Notes: generated by a model from the sequence alone, not told the origin. 64,000 bases of DNA from CAZBLK01 sp964492715 (GCA_964492715.1 CAZBLK010000007.1:1-64000), one strand, 5' to 3'. Numbered from the stretch's first letter, positions 43,430 through 52,502 are shown. A program made the numbers and translations.

Positions 43430-44814
43430 TAGAAATCACCCCTAGTTTTTTGCACGTAGTGGGAGTTAAGCGTTTCGGTGTTGACACGGTCGAGTTCCGA
43501 CTTTGGAAGAAGCCCCAAAATGTCCCAACCCATGTCGATTGTTTCCAAAACGTCACGGTTTTCAAAAAAGCCTTGGCTTACATATTTGTCTTCAAACACT
43601 GCGCCAAAGTCCATGTAGCTTTTGTCAAGCTCGGAAAGCTCGTCTTCGCCTATAACAGAGGCAAGCGCACGCACGTCTGAAACGTGGGCGTAGGACGAGA
43701 AAATTTGGTTTGCAACGTCTGGGTGGTCTTCCCTTGTGTAGCCTTTGCCTATGCCGTCTTTCATAAGGCGTGAAAGTGACGGCAAAATATTAATTGGCGG
43801 ATAAACGCCTTTTTGGTTAAGCCGCCTGTTTAAAACAATTTGCCCTTCCGTAATGTAGCCTGTTAAGTCGGGGATAGGGTGTGTAATGTCATCGTTTGGC
43901 ATTGTTAAAATTGGAATTTGTGTTACAGAGCCGTTTGCTTCCTTTACAATGCCTGCACGCTCGTAAAGCGAAGCAAGCTCGGAATACAAGTAGCCCGGGT
44001 AGCCTTTGCGCCCTGGAATTTCGCCACGAGACGACGAAATTTCACGAAGTGCTTCGGCGTAAGACGTCATGTCTGTAAGCACAACCAAAACGTGCATGTT
44101 TTTTTCATAAGCCAAGTATTCGGCTGTTGTAAGCGCAACCCTTGGCGTAATTATACGTTCTACAACAGGGTCGTTTGCTAAGTTTAAAAACATTACAACA
44201 CGTTCCATTGCACCGCTTTCTTCAAACGTCCTGCGAAAAAATTCTGCCACGTCGTGTTTAATGCCCATTGCGGCAAACACTACGCAAAACTTTTCTGTGC
44301 TGTCTTTGCCGAGAGACGCTTGGCGAACGATTTGCGCCGCAAGCTGGTCGTGTGGCAAGCCGTTGCCTGAAAAAATGGGTAGCTTTTGCCCACGGATAAG
44401 CGTAACAAGCCCGTCTATTGCGGATATTCCAGTTTGAATAAAGTTTCTTGGGTAAACACGAGAAACTGGGTTTATTGGTTTGCCGTTTATGTTTGCACGG
44501 TGTTCTGCGTAAACTTCGCCTAAGCCGTCTATTGGGCGGCCTATGCCGTCAAATGTTCTGCCTAAAAAATCCTCGGACAAGCCAATTTCCATAAGCTTGC
44601 CTGTAAACCGTGACACGGTGTTTGTTAATGAAAGCCCTTCTGTGCCTTCAAAGACTTGGACAATTGCTTTGTCGCCAACAGTTTGGACGACACGGCCCAT
44701 GCGCTTTTTGCCGCCCTCGACTTTTATTTCAACAATTTCGTCGTAGGAAAAGTCGGTTACGTCGGAAAAGACGACTAAAGAGCCGTTTATTTCGTTTAGT
44801 CTTGTGTATTGCAT
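43429..44814 (-). CDS. atpB: V/A-type ATPase subunit B
   Basis: Subunit B is the non-catalytic nucleotide-site subunit of the head. The 461-residue protein has IFSGNGLPHDQLAAQIVRQA in place of a P-loop, RDRTF-like GRTFDGIGRPIDG, SSRGEIPGRKGYPGYLYSEL and the arginine-finger region SRLMKDGIGKG. ATG 44814 is behind GGTGGTGAG; the frame extends upstream only by reading through a dispersed repeat. Follows subunit A with a 100-bp gap that contains the repeat. Confidence 0.95.
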   Translation of the reverse strand: MQYTRLNEINGSLVVFSDVTDFSYDEIVEIKVEGGKKRMGRVVQTVGDKAIVQVFEGTEGLSLTNTVSRFTGKLMEIGLSEDFLGRTFDGIGRPIDGLGEVYAEHRANINGKPINPVSRVYPRNFIQTGISAIDGLVTLIRGQKLPIFSGNGLPHDQLAAQIVRQASLGKDSTEKFCVVFAAMGIKHDVAEFFRRTFEESGAMERVVMFLNLANDPVVERIITPRVALTTAEYLAYEKNMHVLVVLTDMTSYAEALREISSSRGEIPGRKGYPGYLYSELASLYERAGIVKEANGSVTQIPILTMPNDDITHPIPDLTGYITEGQIVLNRRLNQKGVYPPINILPSLSRLMKDGIGKGYTREDHPDVANQIFSSYAHVSDVRALASVIGEDELSELDKSYMDFGAVFEDKYVSQGFFENRDVLETIDMGWDILGLLPKSELDRVNTETLNSHYVQKTRGDF

Positions 44815-44849
44815 GGCTGTTTGCTCACCACCTGTTTTAGATGAAAAGA

Positions 44850-44905
44850 TTAAGACCTTGGGGCGCTGCCCCCAAACCCCTGCAAGGGGGCTTGCCCCTT
44901 GACCC
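44850..44905. repeat. Dispersed GC-rich hairpin repeat, long type (copy A4, between atpA and atpB)
   Basis: Full copy with stems TTGGGGC/GCCCCCAA and CAAGGGGGC/GCCCCTTG. It fills most of the gap between subunit genes A and B inside one operon. Confidence 0.85.
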
Positions 44906-44914
44906 ATTTTTTTG

Positions 44915-46708
44915 TTAGAGTTCGTTTTCAGTTGATACTTTTTCGTAGAAGCTGTCTATTTCGTTGAAGTAGCTGTCCAGCTTTTCTATTTGGTCGTTTG
45001 ATACGTCGTATTTTATTGATATTACACGCTCGAAAATGTTTTCCTTTTTAAGCACGCTCATTGGTAGCCCTGCGGCTATTAGGCGTTTGCATGTTTCGTG
45101 CAAGTAAAGAATAATTTCCATCATCTTGGCTTGCTTTGCCATTGGCACGTAAGTGTCAAACATGTGGTATGCGTTTTGCTGTACGAAGCCAAGGCGAATT
45201 ACTCTGCTTATTTCCAAAACCATTTTTTGCGTTTCGGGCAAAACGTCTGCGCCTATAAGCTTTACAATTTCCATAAGCTCGCTTTCCTCGTGCAACAGCC
45301 AAACTATTTGCGTGCGGTTTTTAAGGAAGCTTTCGCCTACGTTTTCGTTGTACCATTTTGACAAGTCGTCTAAATATTCGCTGTAGCTTGTTAGCCACTG
45401 GATAGCTGGGAAGTGTCTTGCGTATGCAAGGCTTCTGTCAAGCGTCCAAAAACAGCGGACAAAACGTTTTGTGTTCATTGTTACAGGCTCAGAAAAGTCG
45501 CCGCCTTGCGGTGAAACTGCGCCGATTATTGTAACAGAGCCTTCCTTGTCGTTTAGCGTTTTTACGTAACCTGCACGCTCGTAAAAAGCCGAAAGGCGTG
45601 ACGCAAGGTATGCAGGGAAACCTTCTTCGGCTGGCATTTCTTCAAGCCTGCCCGAAAGTTCACGCAACGCTTCTGCCCAACGTGACGTTGAGTCTGCCAT
45701 TATTGCAACGTGGTATCCCATATCACGGTAATATTCCGCAATTGTAATGCCTGTGTAAATGCTTGCTTCTCTTGCAGCTACTGGCATGTTTGACGTGTTT
45801 GCAATAAGCATTGTCCTGTCCATTAAAGGCCTGCCGCTTCGTGGGTCTTTAAGCTCGGAGAAGTCTTCAAGAACTTGTGTCATTTCGTTTCCACGTTCAC
45901 CACAGCCAATGTAAACGATAATGTCAGCGTCCGACCACTTTGCAAGCTGGTGCTGTGTCATTGTTTTGCCTGTGCCGAAGCCGCCTGGAACTGCCGCCAT
46001 TCCACCTTTTGCAAGTGGGAAAAGCGTGTCAATTACCCTTTGGCCTGTTACAAGCGGGCGACTTACGGCTTCACGCACAGCAATTGGGCGTGGAACACGT
46101 ATAGGCCATTTTTGGCAAAGTGTAAGCTCGTGAACGTTGCCTTTTTTGTCCTTTACTTTTGCAATAACGTCGTTTAATGTGTACTGTCCGTCGCCAGACA
46201 AAAATTCCAGTGTGCCTTCTATGTCTGGAGGAACCATTACTTTATGTGTAATAATTGAAGTTTCTTGTACTTCGGCTATTATTGTGCCGCCTTTTACAGT
46301 TTCACCTTGCTTTGCGACAAATTTAGTGTCCCATTTTTTGTCGTAGTCAAGGCTGTCAACGTGTACGCCACGGCCTATAAACGTGCCAGAAGCTTTAAAA
46401 ATTTCTGCAAGTGGGCGTTGGATACCGTCGAATATGTTTGTTAAAATACCTGGGCCTAGTGTAACCGACATGCCGTGGCCTGTGCCGTACACTTTGGCGT
46501 TTGGCTTTAAGCCCGATGTTTCTTCAAAAACTTGGACGGTTGCTTCGCCGTCCTTTAGCCGTATAACTTCGCCAATTAAACGTTCCTCGGAAACGTAGAC
46601 CATTTCGTTCATCAAAAAGTCGTCGCTGCCTGTGGCTGTTATAATTGGGCCGTTTATGGCGTATATGCTTCCCAATGCTGGGCTTGCTTGGCTTCCCAAT
46701 GCTGGCAT
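44915..46708 (-). CDS. atpA: V/A-type ATPase catalytic subunit A
   Basis: Catalytic subunit of the head. The 597-residue protein has P-loop GGFGTGKT near 231, the following TMTQHQLAKW, GERGNEM, SRWAEALRELSGRLEEMP and the bulge domain of V/A-type A subunits. The N-terminus is unusual: PALGS occurs twice (residues 2-6 and 10-14), from a duplication of 24 bp in the DNA. AGGAGA lies before ATG 46708. The gap to atpE downstream-side and to atpB each hold a hairpin repeat. Confidence 0.95.
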   Translation of the reverse strand: MPALGSQASPALGSIYAINGPIITATGSDDFLMNEMVYVSEERLIGEVIRLKDGEATVQVFEETSGLKPNAKVYGTGHGMSVTLGPGILTNIFDGIQRPLAEIFKASGTFIGRGVHVDSLDYDKKWDTKFVAKQGETVKGGTIIAEVQETSIITHKVMVPPDIEGTLEFLSGDGQYTLNDVIAKVKDKKGNVHELTLCQKWPIRVPRPIAVREAVSRPLVTGQRVIDTLFPLAKGGMAAVPGGFGTGKTMTQHQLAKWSDADIIVYIGCGERGNEMTQVLEDFSELKDPRSGRPLMDRTMLIANTSNMPVAAREASIYTGITIAEYYRDMGYHVAIMADSTSRWAEALRELSGRLEEMPAEEGFPAYLASRLSAFYERAGYVKTLNDKEGSVTIIGAVSPQGGDFSEPVTMNTKRFVRCFWTLDRSLAYARHFPAIQWLTSYSEYLDDLSKWYNENVGESFLKNRTQIVWLLHEESELMEIVKLIGADVLPETQKMVLEISRVIRLGFVQQNAYHMFDTYVPMAKQAKMMEIILYLHETCKRLIAAGLPMSVLKKENIFERVISIKYDVSNDQIEKLDSYFNEIDSFYEKVSTENEL

Positions 46709-46742
46709 ATGAACATCTCCTGTTGGGTGGCTGGGTTAAGGA

Positions 46743-46799
46743 TTAAGACCTTGGGGACTCTGTCCCCAAACCCCTGCAAGGAGCTAGCCCCTTGACCCC
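46743..46799. repeat. Dispersed GC-rich hairpin repeat, long type (copy A5, between atpE and atpA)
   Basis: Diverged copy: the first stem is TTGGGGAC/GTCCCCAA where other copies have GGGGGC/GCCCCC, so both arms changed together. This preserved pairing points to selection on, or copying of, the folded form. Confidence 0.85.
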
Positions 46800-46831
46800 A
46801 TTTTTTAAGTTGTTGATGGATTTTGCTTCTT

Positions 46832-47401
46832 TTATTTTGCTTCCAACACGAAGCTTTCTTTTTCGTCTTCTAGCTTTGTGCGGAAGGTGTTATCTACAAT
46901 TGCATTTTTGCCGATTAACACTGCTTTGAAGCCGCCTAAAAAGTCTTCGTTTGATGAAGCTACTTCTACATTTAATTCTTTTTTAATTCTCTCGGCGTGC
47001 TTCATGTCGGCTTCGGACAAAATTATGCTTATGTTTTCGTATTTGTCCACTGTTTTTTTAATGCCGTCAAGCAAGTATTGTTCGTAGCTTTCACTTTTTA
47101 CAAATGCTTCAAGCTTGCTTGTTATTTCTGTAAAAAGCTGGTCTGTCAGTTCATTTTTAAGCCGCAGAAACTTGCGCTTTATTTGGGATTTTGCTTCGAT
47201 TATAGCGTGGTTTTTTTCTTGCTCCGCTTTCACCGCTTCAAGCCGAACTTTTTCGTTTGCTTGGCGTTCGGCGTTTTTCCCTGCGGCTTCTACCGCTTTG
47301 TCGTACTCGGCTTTTATTTGGCTTTCCAAAGCTTGCTTTTTTTCGTCAGCTTCTGCCATTGCAACCTTTAAAAAACCTTTAAGCTTGTTTTCAATATTCA
47401 T
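46832..47401 (-). CDS. atpE: V/A-type ATPase subunit E (peripheral stalk)
   Basis: Subunit E pairs with the H/G subunit to form the peripheral stalk. The 189-residue protein has a long N-terminal charged helix (about 1-100; ADEKKQALESQIKAEYDKA) and a C-terminal globular end (DFLGGFKAVLIGKNAIVDNT, the typical GG-V motif). ATG 47401 behind GAGGTGAT. Operon position between F and A is standard. Confidence 0.92.
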   Translation of the reverse strand: MNIENKLKGFLKVAMAEADEKKQALESQIKAEYDKAVEAAGKNAERQANEKVRLEAVKAEQEKNHAIIEAKSQIKRKFLRLKNELTDQLFTEITSKLEAFVKSESYEQYLLDGIKKTVDKYENISIILSEADMKHAERIKKELNVEVASSNEDFLGGFKAVLIGKNAIVDNTFRTKLEDEKESFVLEAK

Positions 47402-47461
47402 AAAATCACCTCGCCCCTAACTTAACAAAAGCTTTTGGCAATGTATTAATATATAGGTTTT

Positions 47462-47524
47462 AAAACAAAAGTTTTGTCCACTTTTTCAAAAGTGGCGGGG
47501 TTTGGGGCAGAGCCCCAAGGTCTT
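47462..47524. repeat. Dispersed hairpin repeat, short type (copy B2, between atpF and atpE)
   Basis: Contains the palindrome ACAAAAGTTTTGT, stem CCACTT/AAGTGG and GGGGCAGAGCCCC, and ends AAGGTCTT. Nearly the same as copies at 10383 and 61001. Confidence 0.85.
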
Positions 47525-47538
47525 TCGCCCTTTCGCCC

Positions 47539-47847
47539 TCACAACTTAACCCCAATAGCTTCCCTAACATAAGCCGTAATAAAGTCCGCCGACCGCCCAG
47601 TCCCGTGCCTGTCTGGAATTTCCACAACAAGAGGAAGCTTGCGTGTAAGCTTTATGTCACGCACAATATCAGGGAACTGCTTTGCAAGCTTTTCATTTAT
47701 AAGCACAATGCCAATTTCTTTGTCGGCTACAACTTTCATAAGCTGCGCCTTTAGTTCTTCCTTTGTATGCACGACAGCACCGTCTACACCCACAAGGCGC
47801 ATACCTGTGCGTGTGTCGGTGTTGTCGCTAATTAAATACATCTTCAT
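47539..47847 (-). CDS. atpF: V/A-type ATPase subunit F
   Basis: Subunit F caps the central stalk with D. The 102-residue protein has the fold's N-terminal MYLISDNTDTRTGMRLVG and IGIVLINEKLA, and ends with an amphipathic helix after LPLVVEIPDRHG. Length and position after K are normal. Confidence 0.92.
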   Translation of the reverse strand: MKMYLISDNTDTRTGMRLVGVDGAVVHTKEELKAQLMKVVADKEIGIVLINEKLAKQFPDIVRDIKLTRKLPLVVEIPDRHGTGRSADFITAYVREAIGVKL

Positions 47848-47870
47848 AAAACCAGCTCCCTTTTTAGAGC

Positions 47871-48284
47871 TTAACCTAAAATCATAAACGAAATAAGCAT
47901 ACCGTAAATTGCAATACCTTCGGCAAGCGCAACGAAAATTAGCGCCTTACCCATAATACCCTCATTTTCAGAAAGCGCACCCAAAGCCGCTGAAGCTGCC
48001 GAGCCTGTAGCTATGCCTGCACCAACTGTTGCAAGCCCTGTTGAAAGTGCCGCCGCCAAGTACCTAAGTCCATCACCTGTAGAAGCGCCAGTTTGCGCAA
48101 CTGCGCCAAATGCGTTTCCGGAAAACATAAAAATTGTAGCAAACACCAAAACGCCGAAAAATGAAACTACGTTAACAGCAAGTGACTTTTTAAACCTTTC
48201 GGCTTTGCGCTCGCCAATAAAAAACGCACCTATAGGCAAAATAATTGATAAAAACAAAACTGCAACAAAAAAGTTTTGTAGCAT
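47871..48284 (-). CDS. atpK: V/A-type ATPase subunit K (membrane rotor ring, proteolipid)
   Basis: Subunit K builds the ion-carrying ring. The 137-residue protein has four hydrophobic segments (about 5-23, 35-55, 75-98, 110-135). The ion-binding carboxylate is Glu in ALAEGIAIYG in the last segment; the first hairpin has no matching carboxylate, as is common for duplicated 16-kDa K subunits. Whether it carries Na+ or H+ cannot be decided by eye. GGGGGAAATT precedes ATG 48284. Confidence 0.92.
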   Translation of the reverse strand: MLQNFFVAVLFLSIILPIGAFFIGERKAERFKKSLAVNVVSFFGVLVFATIFMFSGNAFGAVAQTGASTGDGLRYLAAALSTGLATVGAGIATGSAASAALGALSENEGIMGKALIFVALAEGIAIYGMLISFMILG

Positions 48285-48298
48285 AAAAATTTCCCCCT

Positions 48299-50200
48299 CT
48301 ACTTAGTAGCTTTATTGTATGGTACAAACATTCTTCCTTTGCCCTCGAAAAACCTGCTGAAAATCTCGTAAAAATGAAGCCGCAAAACTTGAATTCCAAC
48401 AACAAGCCCTTCCATGCAAATTACAAGAATGTTTCCTAAAATTATAACAAGCAAGTTATGTCCGCCGTTTGCCGTCTTGGCAAGAAGCATTACTGCACCC
48501 ATCATTCCAGCGTGGCTTAATGCAAACGCCCCAATACGCACAAATGAAACCGTATTTGTAAAGTAGCTTAATAAAACTTCAAAAAGCTCAATAAAAAGTT
48601 CAATAAAATACATTACAGGGTTGCCGTGAATAATTTTCTTTTCGCCGTTTAAAAGCTTTACAATTGGTTCATGCAATGCAATTATTATTAGTGTAATTGC
48701 AATTAAAATTCCTGCAACTAAAGAAAGAGCAGGTATTTTGTAAAGCATAGCAAGCGCAAACGTAAGCACCGAGCCGTAAAACACAGCACCTGCAATTCCA
48801 TTTGGGCTAAACAAAAGCTTGCTCAAGTTTTTTTGCCTTGTGGCGTTTATAATGTTAAATGACATTGAAGTAAAAATAATAATTACTCCAAGCACCACTG
48901 TGTAAATTAGCATAGTGTTAATGTTTTCGGACGGCTTCATTAAAAGCGTAGGCAAAGCGTGCTCAAACCCAAAAAACGAACCGTACATTAGCCCAAAAAA
49001 CATACTAGAACAACCAATTACAGAAAGAATAGAACCAAGAGCCATTCCCTTTTTCTTGTAGGCGTAGTACCCTAAAAGCGCAAGCACTGCACCTTGCCCA
49101 AAGTCGCCAAACATTATGCCAAAAATTAAAGTGTAAGTAAAAGCAACAAGCGGCGTTGGGTCAATTTCGCCGTAAGACGGCAAGCCGTACATTTTAACAA
49201 AAAATTCAAAAGGCTTTGCAAAGAAATTGTTTTTTATTTTTGTAGGCGGTGTGCTTTTTATCGACTCGTTGCCTTCCTCGATAATTAAAAGCACTTTTTC
49301 GTCGTCCTCGGTTTCTTTCTGCAAACGTTTTGCGTCTGCATCAGTAAGCCAACCTACAATAATGTAAAAGTCTTTCAAAGTTTTTGCGGCGTAACGCCTA
49401 ACTTCATGGTTTTGGTTTAGCTCCTGCATTTTTAAAATTGCGCCTGCAATAAGCTCGTTCGGAACGCCAGCCGCATCAATTTTTTCACGGTAAAGCTGAT
49501 GAATTTCCATTTCGGTTGCTACAAGCCTGTCTCTAAGCTCGTAGTAAACCTTTTTCAAAGAACCTGTAAGCTTTTCACCTTCAAACTCATAAGGTATCCA
49601 AACTTTTTCAAAATGCAACGATGAAAAAATGGACTGAACCTTGTCTTTTGTGTGGAAAGGTGTGAAGTACAAACACCAAATGTTTTTTCCATCGTTTTTG
49701 CCAACGACTAACAAAACATCTTCCTCGTCGTACAAAAACGTTTCAAACTGCTTAAAGCTGCCGTATGGCATTTTGCCAAAGTGATACGTAATAAACTGAA
49801 AGCGTTCTAGCTTGTCAATGTTAAAGTTCAGTTCAATAAAAGGCTCAAGCTGTTCTATAAAGCTTATGAGTGCGTCTTTTTTGCGCTCCAGCTCGTGAAT
49901 TGTGCTGTCTTTTTGGTCGTAAAACTTTAACACTTTTTCAATTATGTCAGTTGCTTGCTCAGCCGAAACTTCGTCAAAACGCTTTAAGTCAAGTTGTGTG
50001 TCTTTGGCAAGGTTTGTAACTTTGTTTAACATTTGGGTGTAGGGGTTTGTCACTAGACAGGGGCTAATTCCACCAATAGAGGCAAGCTCCTTTGTTGCCA
50101 CTTCAAGCTGAATGTCGTACTTGGAAATATATTTTTCTATTACTCTGTCAAAGTCGTGCATATGACCGGTAACGTTAATATATTTCATTTTTTCTATCAC
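48299..50200 (-). CDS. atpI: V/A-type ATPase subunit I (membrane stator, a-subunit)
   Basis: Subunit I is the stator that forms the ion half-channels against the K ring and links to the peripheral stalks. The 633-residue protein has a cytosolic N-terminal half (about 1-330) and a C-terminal membrane half with about seven hydrophobic segments; conserved GIMFGDFGQG, FFGFEHALPT and SFVRIGAFALSHAGMM carry the essential Arg. The start is GTG 50200, which overlaps the stop of subunit C by 4 bp (GTGA) and is behind GGGGGTGAA. Confidence 0.94.
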   Translation of the reverse strand: MIEKMKYINVTGHMHDFDRVIEKYISKYDIQLEVATKELASIGGISPCLVTNPYTQMLNKVTNLAKDTQLDLKRFDEVSAEQATDIIEKVLKFYDQKDSTIHELERKKDALISFIEQLEPFIELNFNIDKLERFQFITYHFGKMPYGSFKQFETFLYDEEDVLLVVGKNDGKNIWCLYFTPFHTKDKVQSIFSSLHFEKVWIPYEFEGEKLTGSLKKVYYELRDRLVATEMEIHQLYREKIDAAGVPNELIAGAILKMQELNQNHEVRRYAAKTLKDFYIIVGWLTDADAKRLQKETEDDEKVLLIIEEGNESIKSTPPTKIKNNFFAKPFEFFVKMYGLPSYGEIDPTPLVAFTYTLIFGIMFGDFGQGAVLALLGYYAYKKKGMALGSILSVIGCSSMFFGLMYGSFFGFEHALPTLLMKPSENINTMLIYTVVLGVIIIFTSMSFNIINATRQKNLSKLLFSPNGIAGAVFYGSVLTFALAMLYKIPALSLVAGILIAITLIIIALHEPIVKLLNGEKKIIHGNPVMYFIELFIELFEVLLSYFTNTVSFVRIGAFALSHAGMMGAVMLLAKTANGGHNLLVIILGNILVICMEGLVVGIQVLRLHFYEIFSRFFEGKGRMFVPYNKATK

Positions 50201-51252
50201 TGTTTCACCCCCTTAAACTGATTTAGCATCAAATATTTTAAAATGTCTTCATGCCCCAAGCTGTAGCGTATGCCCTCAAGCAGCGAAACTATATTTTTTT
50301 GTTCTATCGTTTTTAAATAAATGTAATTAAGTGTAGTTGCAAGTGAGTTGCTGCTTGTCATGCACGTTTTTCTTAGCGCACGAATCATTTCCTTGTTTAA
50401 AGACTTTTCGGGCTTGTCGGTTTCAACAATATATTTACCATAAGGCGTTTTCAAAATTTCTGCCGAAAGTTCTTCTCGAGTTTTCGCCGCAACCATTGCA
50501 CTTATGCTTGGCATTTTCAGCCTGTGCTTAATTGGAATTAAATAAGTTAGTATCTGCTTATCTGTTGCAATATTGTAAAATACTTTAAGGCGGTACAGCC
50601 AAGCTAAATTTAAAAGGTCAATTTCTGTGCCGATAATGTCTGTTACAGCCTTTTTGTTTTCGCCCAAAAGGTACTTGTCTTTTTCACGCCACAGGTTTAA
50701 GTAATAATATAAATCAAGGCGCATTTCAAGCTCGAAAAGTGTAGAGCCTTCCGTGTATACAGAGCTTAAAACAGAGTGAAGCTCTGTTTCTTTAAGTGCT
50801 TCTATCAGCTCGGGAACTGTTTTGCTGCTTTTAAGCTTTGTTATTCCAACAAGGTTTGAAAAAATTTTGCGGCTTAACATGTTGTTTGCCTCTGGCAAAG
50901 AATACGTTGCGTCACGCTCGTCAAAGATGGAACAAAGCAAAAGCTTTACAATGTGTATGCCGTCCTTTAAGAAATAAGCGTCCAAAAACTTTCTTAGCCG
51001 AAAGTCTGTAATAAAAGAATAAATCCTTGAAAAGTCGTCTGAAATAGAAAGAACAATTTTACGCTCAATTGGGTTTCTTGTAAGCTCAGCATCCGAAAGC
51101 CCTTCCATTGCGCTTTTGTACGCCGGAAGTTCTTTAAGCTTTTGCCCAAGCTCGTAAACCGAATTTATTTTGCAAAGTGCAGTGTAGTCGTCGTAAGACA
51201 AAAGGTTTTTTTCCATTGCCTTTATTTTAGCATTAAGCCCATTGTAGTCCAT
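50197..51252 (-). CDS. atpC: V/A-type ATPase subunit C (rotor-ring socket)
   Basis: Subunit C (d-like) couples the central stalk to the membrane ring. The 351-residue protein is almost entirely helical and has the family pattern NAKIKAMEKNLLSYDDY at the start, three similar helical repeats and the C-terminal SLLEGIRYSL. ATG 51252 is behind AGGAGGTGATAG; the frame open to 51285 has no ribosome site. Coupled to subunit I by a 4-bp overlap. Confidence 0.92.
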   Translation of the reverse strand: MDYNGLNAKIKAMEKNLLSYDDYTALCKINSVYELGQKLKELPAYKSAMEGLSDAELTRNPIERKIVLSISDDFSRIYSFITDFRLRKFLDAYFLKDGIHIVKLLLCSIFDERDATYSLPEANNMLSRKIFSNLVGITKLKSSKTVPELIEALKETELHSVLSSVYTEGSTLFELEMRLDLYYYLNLWREKDKYLLGENKKAVTDIIGTEIDLLNLAWLYRLKVFYNIATDKQILTYLIPIKHRLKMPSISAMVAAKTREELSAEILKTPYGKYIVETDKPEKSLNKEMIRALRKTCMTSSNSLATTLNYIYLKTIEQKNIVSLLEGIRYSLGHEDILKYLMLNQFKGVKQ

Positions 51253-51286
51253 TTTGCTATCACCTCCTTGTTGCCTTTTTTGCAAA

Positions 51287-51601
51287 TTAATTTAAAGAAA
51301 GCACTCTGTCGAAAACTTCTTTTTCCCACTTCACCTTGTTTTCTTTAAAAGAAGCTTTAAGCCGTAAAAGCTCACTTTCTTCCGAAGCTTCAAGCGCTGA
51401 TACAGCTTTTTTTGTTTCTTCCGCCATTTCAGCACGTATTTTTGAAATTTTTTTGTCGGCTTCCGCTTTGAAGCTTGCTTCAATTTTGGCTTGCTCTGCT
51501 TTAATGCACTCGTAAAGCTCTCGCTTTTCTTGCTCGGTTTGCTTTAGCGAATTTTCCGCCACTTGTTCTATTTTAATTAGTTCTTCTATTATGTTTTCCA
51601 A
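51287..51601 (-). CDS. atpH: V/A-type ATPase subunit H/G (peripheral stalk)
   Basis: The 104-residue protein is one long charged helix (KQTEQEKRELYECIKAEQAK and on), as expected of the H/G partner of subunit E. The start is TTG 51601, behind AGGAGGTGTAACC. It is the first intact gene of the operon. A broken histidine phosphatase gene ends 17 bp upstream and may share the transcript. Confidence 0.88.
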   Translation of the reverse strand: MENIIEELIKIEQVAENSLKQTEQEKRELYECIKAEQAKIEASFKAEADKKISKIRAEMAEETKKAVSALEASEESELLRLKASFKENKVKWEKEVFDRVLSLN

Positions 51602-51617
51602 AGGTTACACCTCCTTT

Positions 51618-52231
51618 TTAAACTTCCTCCAAATGCGCCATGTCCTGGCAAACCACAGTCAACCCATTTAACTCCTCGTCAGTTCTAATAACAGTAAGAG
51701 AAGCTTGCTTAAAAAACTCGCCCTCCCAAAACTGTTCAAGCTCCTTTTTTCCCAAGCCGCCAAAATTCCCCTTAGCGTAATTCCGTGGCTAACGACTAAA
51801 ATGTTTTCGCCATCACCTTTTGCAACTTCTTTCAAAAAGTCTTTCGTTCTATCCATTATGCTTTGGAAAGTTTCAATTCCAAGCTCTGGAAAATTGAACT
51901 CATGCGCAAGCGTCCAGTACAAGTTATGCTCGTATGGGTAAAGCTTCTCCACTTTTTCAATTTCCATGCCTTCCCAACTTCCAAAGCCCATTTCATAAAG
52001 GCGTTCGTCTGTAGTTATTCCCGCGTAGCCTGCAATTATGTTTGCGGTTTTTACTGCACGTGGGCTAGGGCTTGAGTACACCTTGTCGAAGCAAACGTTT
52101 TTAAGCCTGTTTGCTAAAAGCTGGGCTTGCTTAATTCCCTTTGCTGTAAGCGGTGAATCTTGCCTGCCCTACATTTTGTTTAAAACGTTCCACTCTGTTT
52201 CGCCATGCCTTGTAAAATATATTGTTTTCAT
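51618..52231 (-). pseudogene. Histidine phosphatase (phosphoglycerate mutase-like), nonsense and frameshift
   Basis: From ATG 52231 the frame reads MKTIYFTRHGETEWN with the catalytic RHGE, then meets TAG at 52169-52171 where the family has Gln (NKMxGRQDSPLT). After the stop the same frame continues with YSSPSPRA, GSWEG and VVSHGITLR, so the fold is otherwise intact. A second lesion is the loss of one base in a run of six A on the coding strand (51745-51750); restoring it extends the frame to TAA at 51618. Two independent lesions make a sequencing error unlikely. Confidence 0.85.
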
Positions 52232-52338
52232 TTGTTCACCTATTTATAATTATACTCTGTAAGTAAGTATATGTATTTTATTTTGTTGGTTCTTCGAGTA
52301 CAATTATACTAATATTTAATGTTTTCAACTTTTCATAC

Positions 52339-52502
52339 TAGGGTGTATCCGATAATTATAAGTTTTGCACAAATCGAGCAGTTTTTTTGTCTGACGAGGC
52401 AGAATTTCGCAGGCATAACTAGAAGTTAGACAAGAAATTCTAACGAAGTCAGGCGGAAAAACTGCCGATTTTGTGCAAATTTTATTTGTCGGATAGACCC
52501 TA
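52339..52502. mobile_element. MITE-like element, 164 bp (copy 2 of 2)
   Basis: Same orientation and almost identical to 31967-32130 (one visible difference, T to C near position 43 of the element), with TA at both ends and inverted termini TAGGGTGTATCCGA / TCGGATAGACCCTA. It lies between the broken phosphatase and the secreted-peptide locus. The next 280 bp up to 52784 are A/T-rich, with a TTGACA at 52725-52730 and a TGTTAA 17 bp later as a possible promoter. Confidence 0.85.

Noticed and set aside
44815..44907. N-terminal extension of ATPase subunit B to 44907
   Set aside because: Same cause: the frame runs through repeat copy A4. ATG 44814 has the proper ribosome site and family N-terminus.
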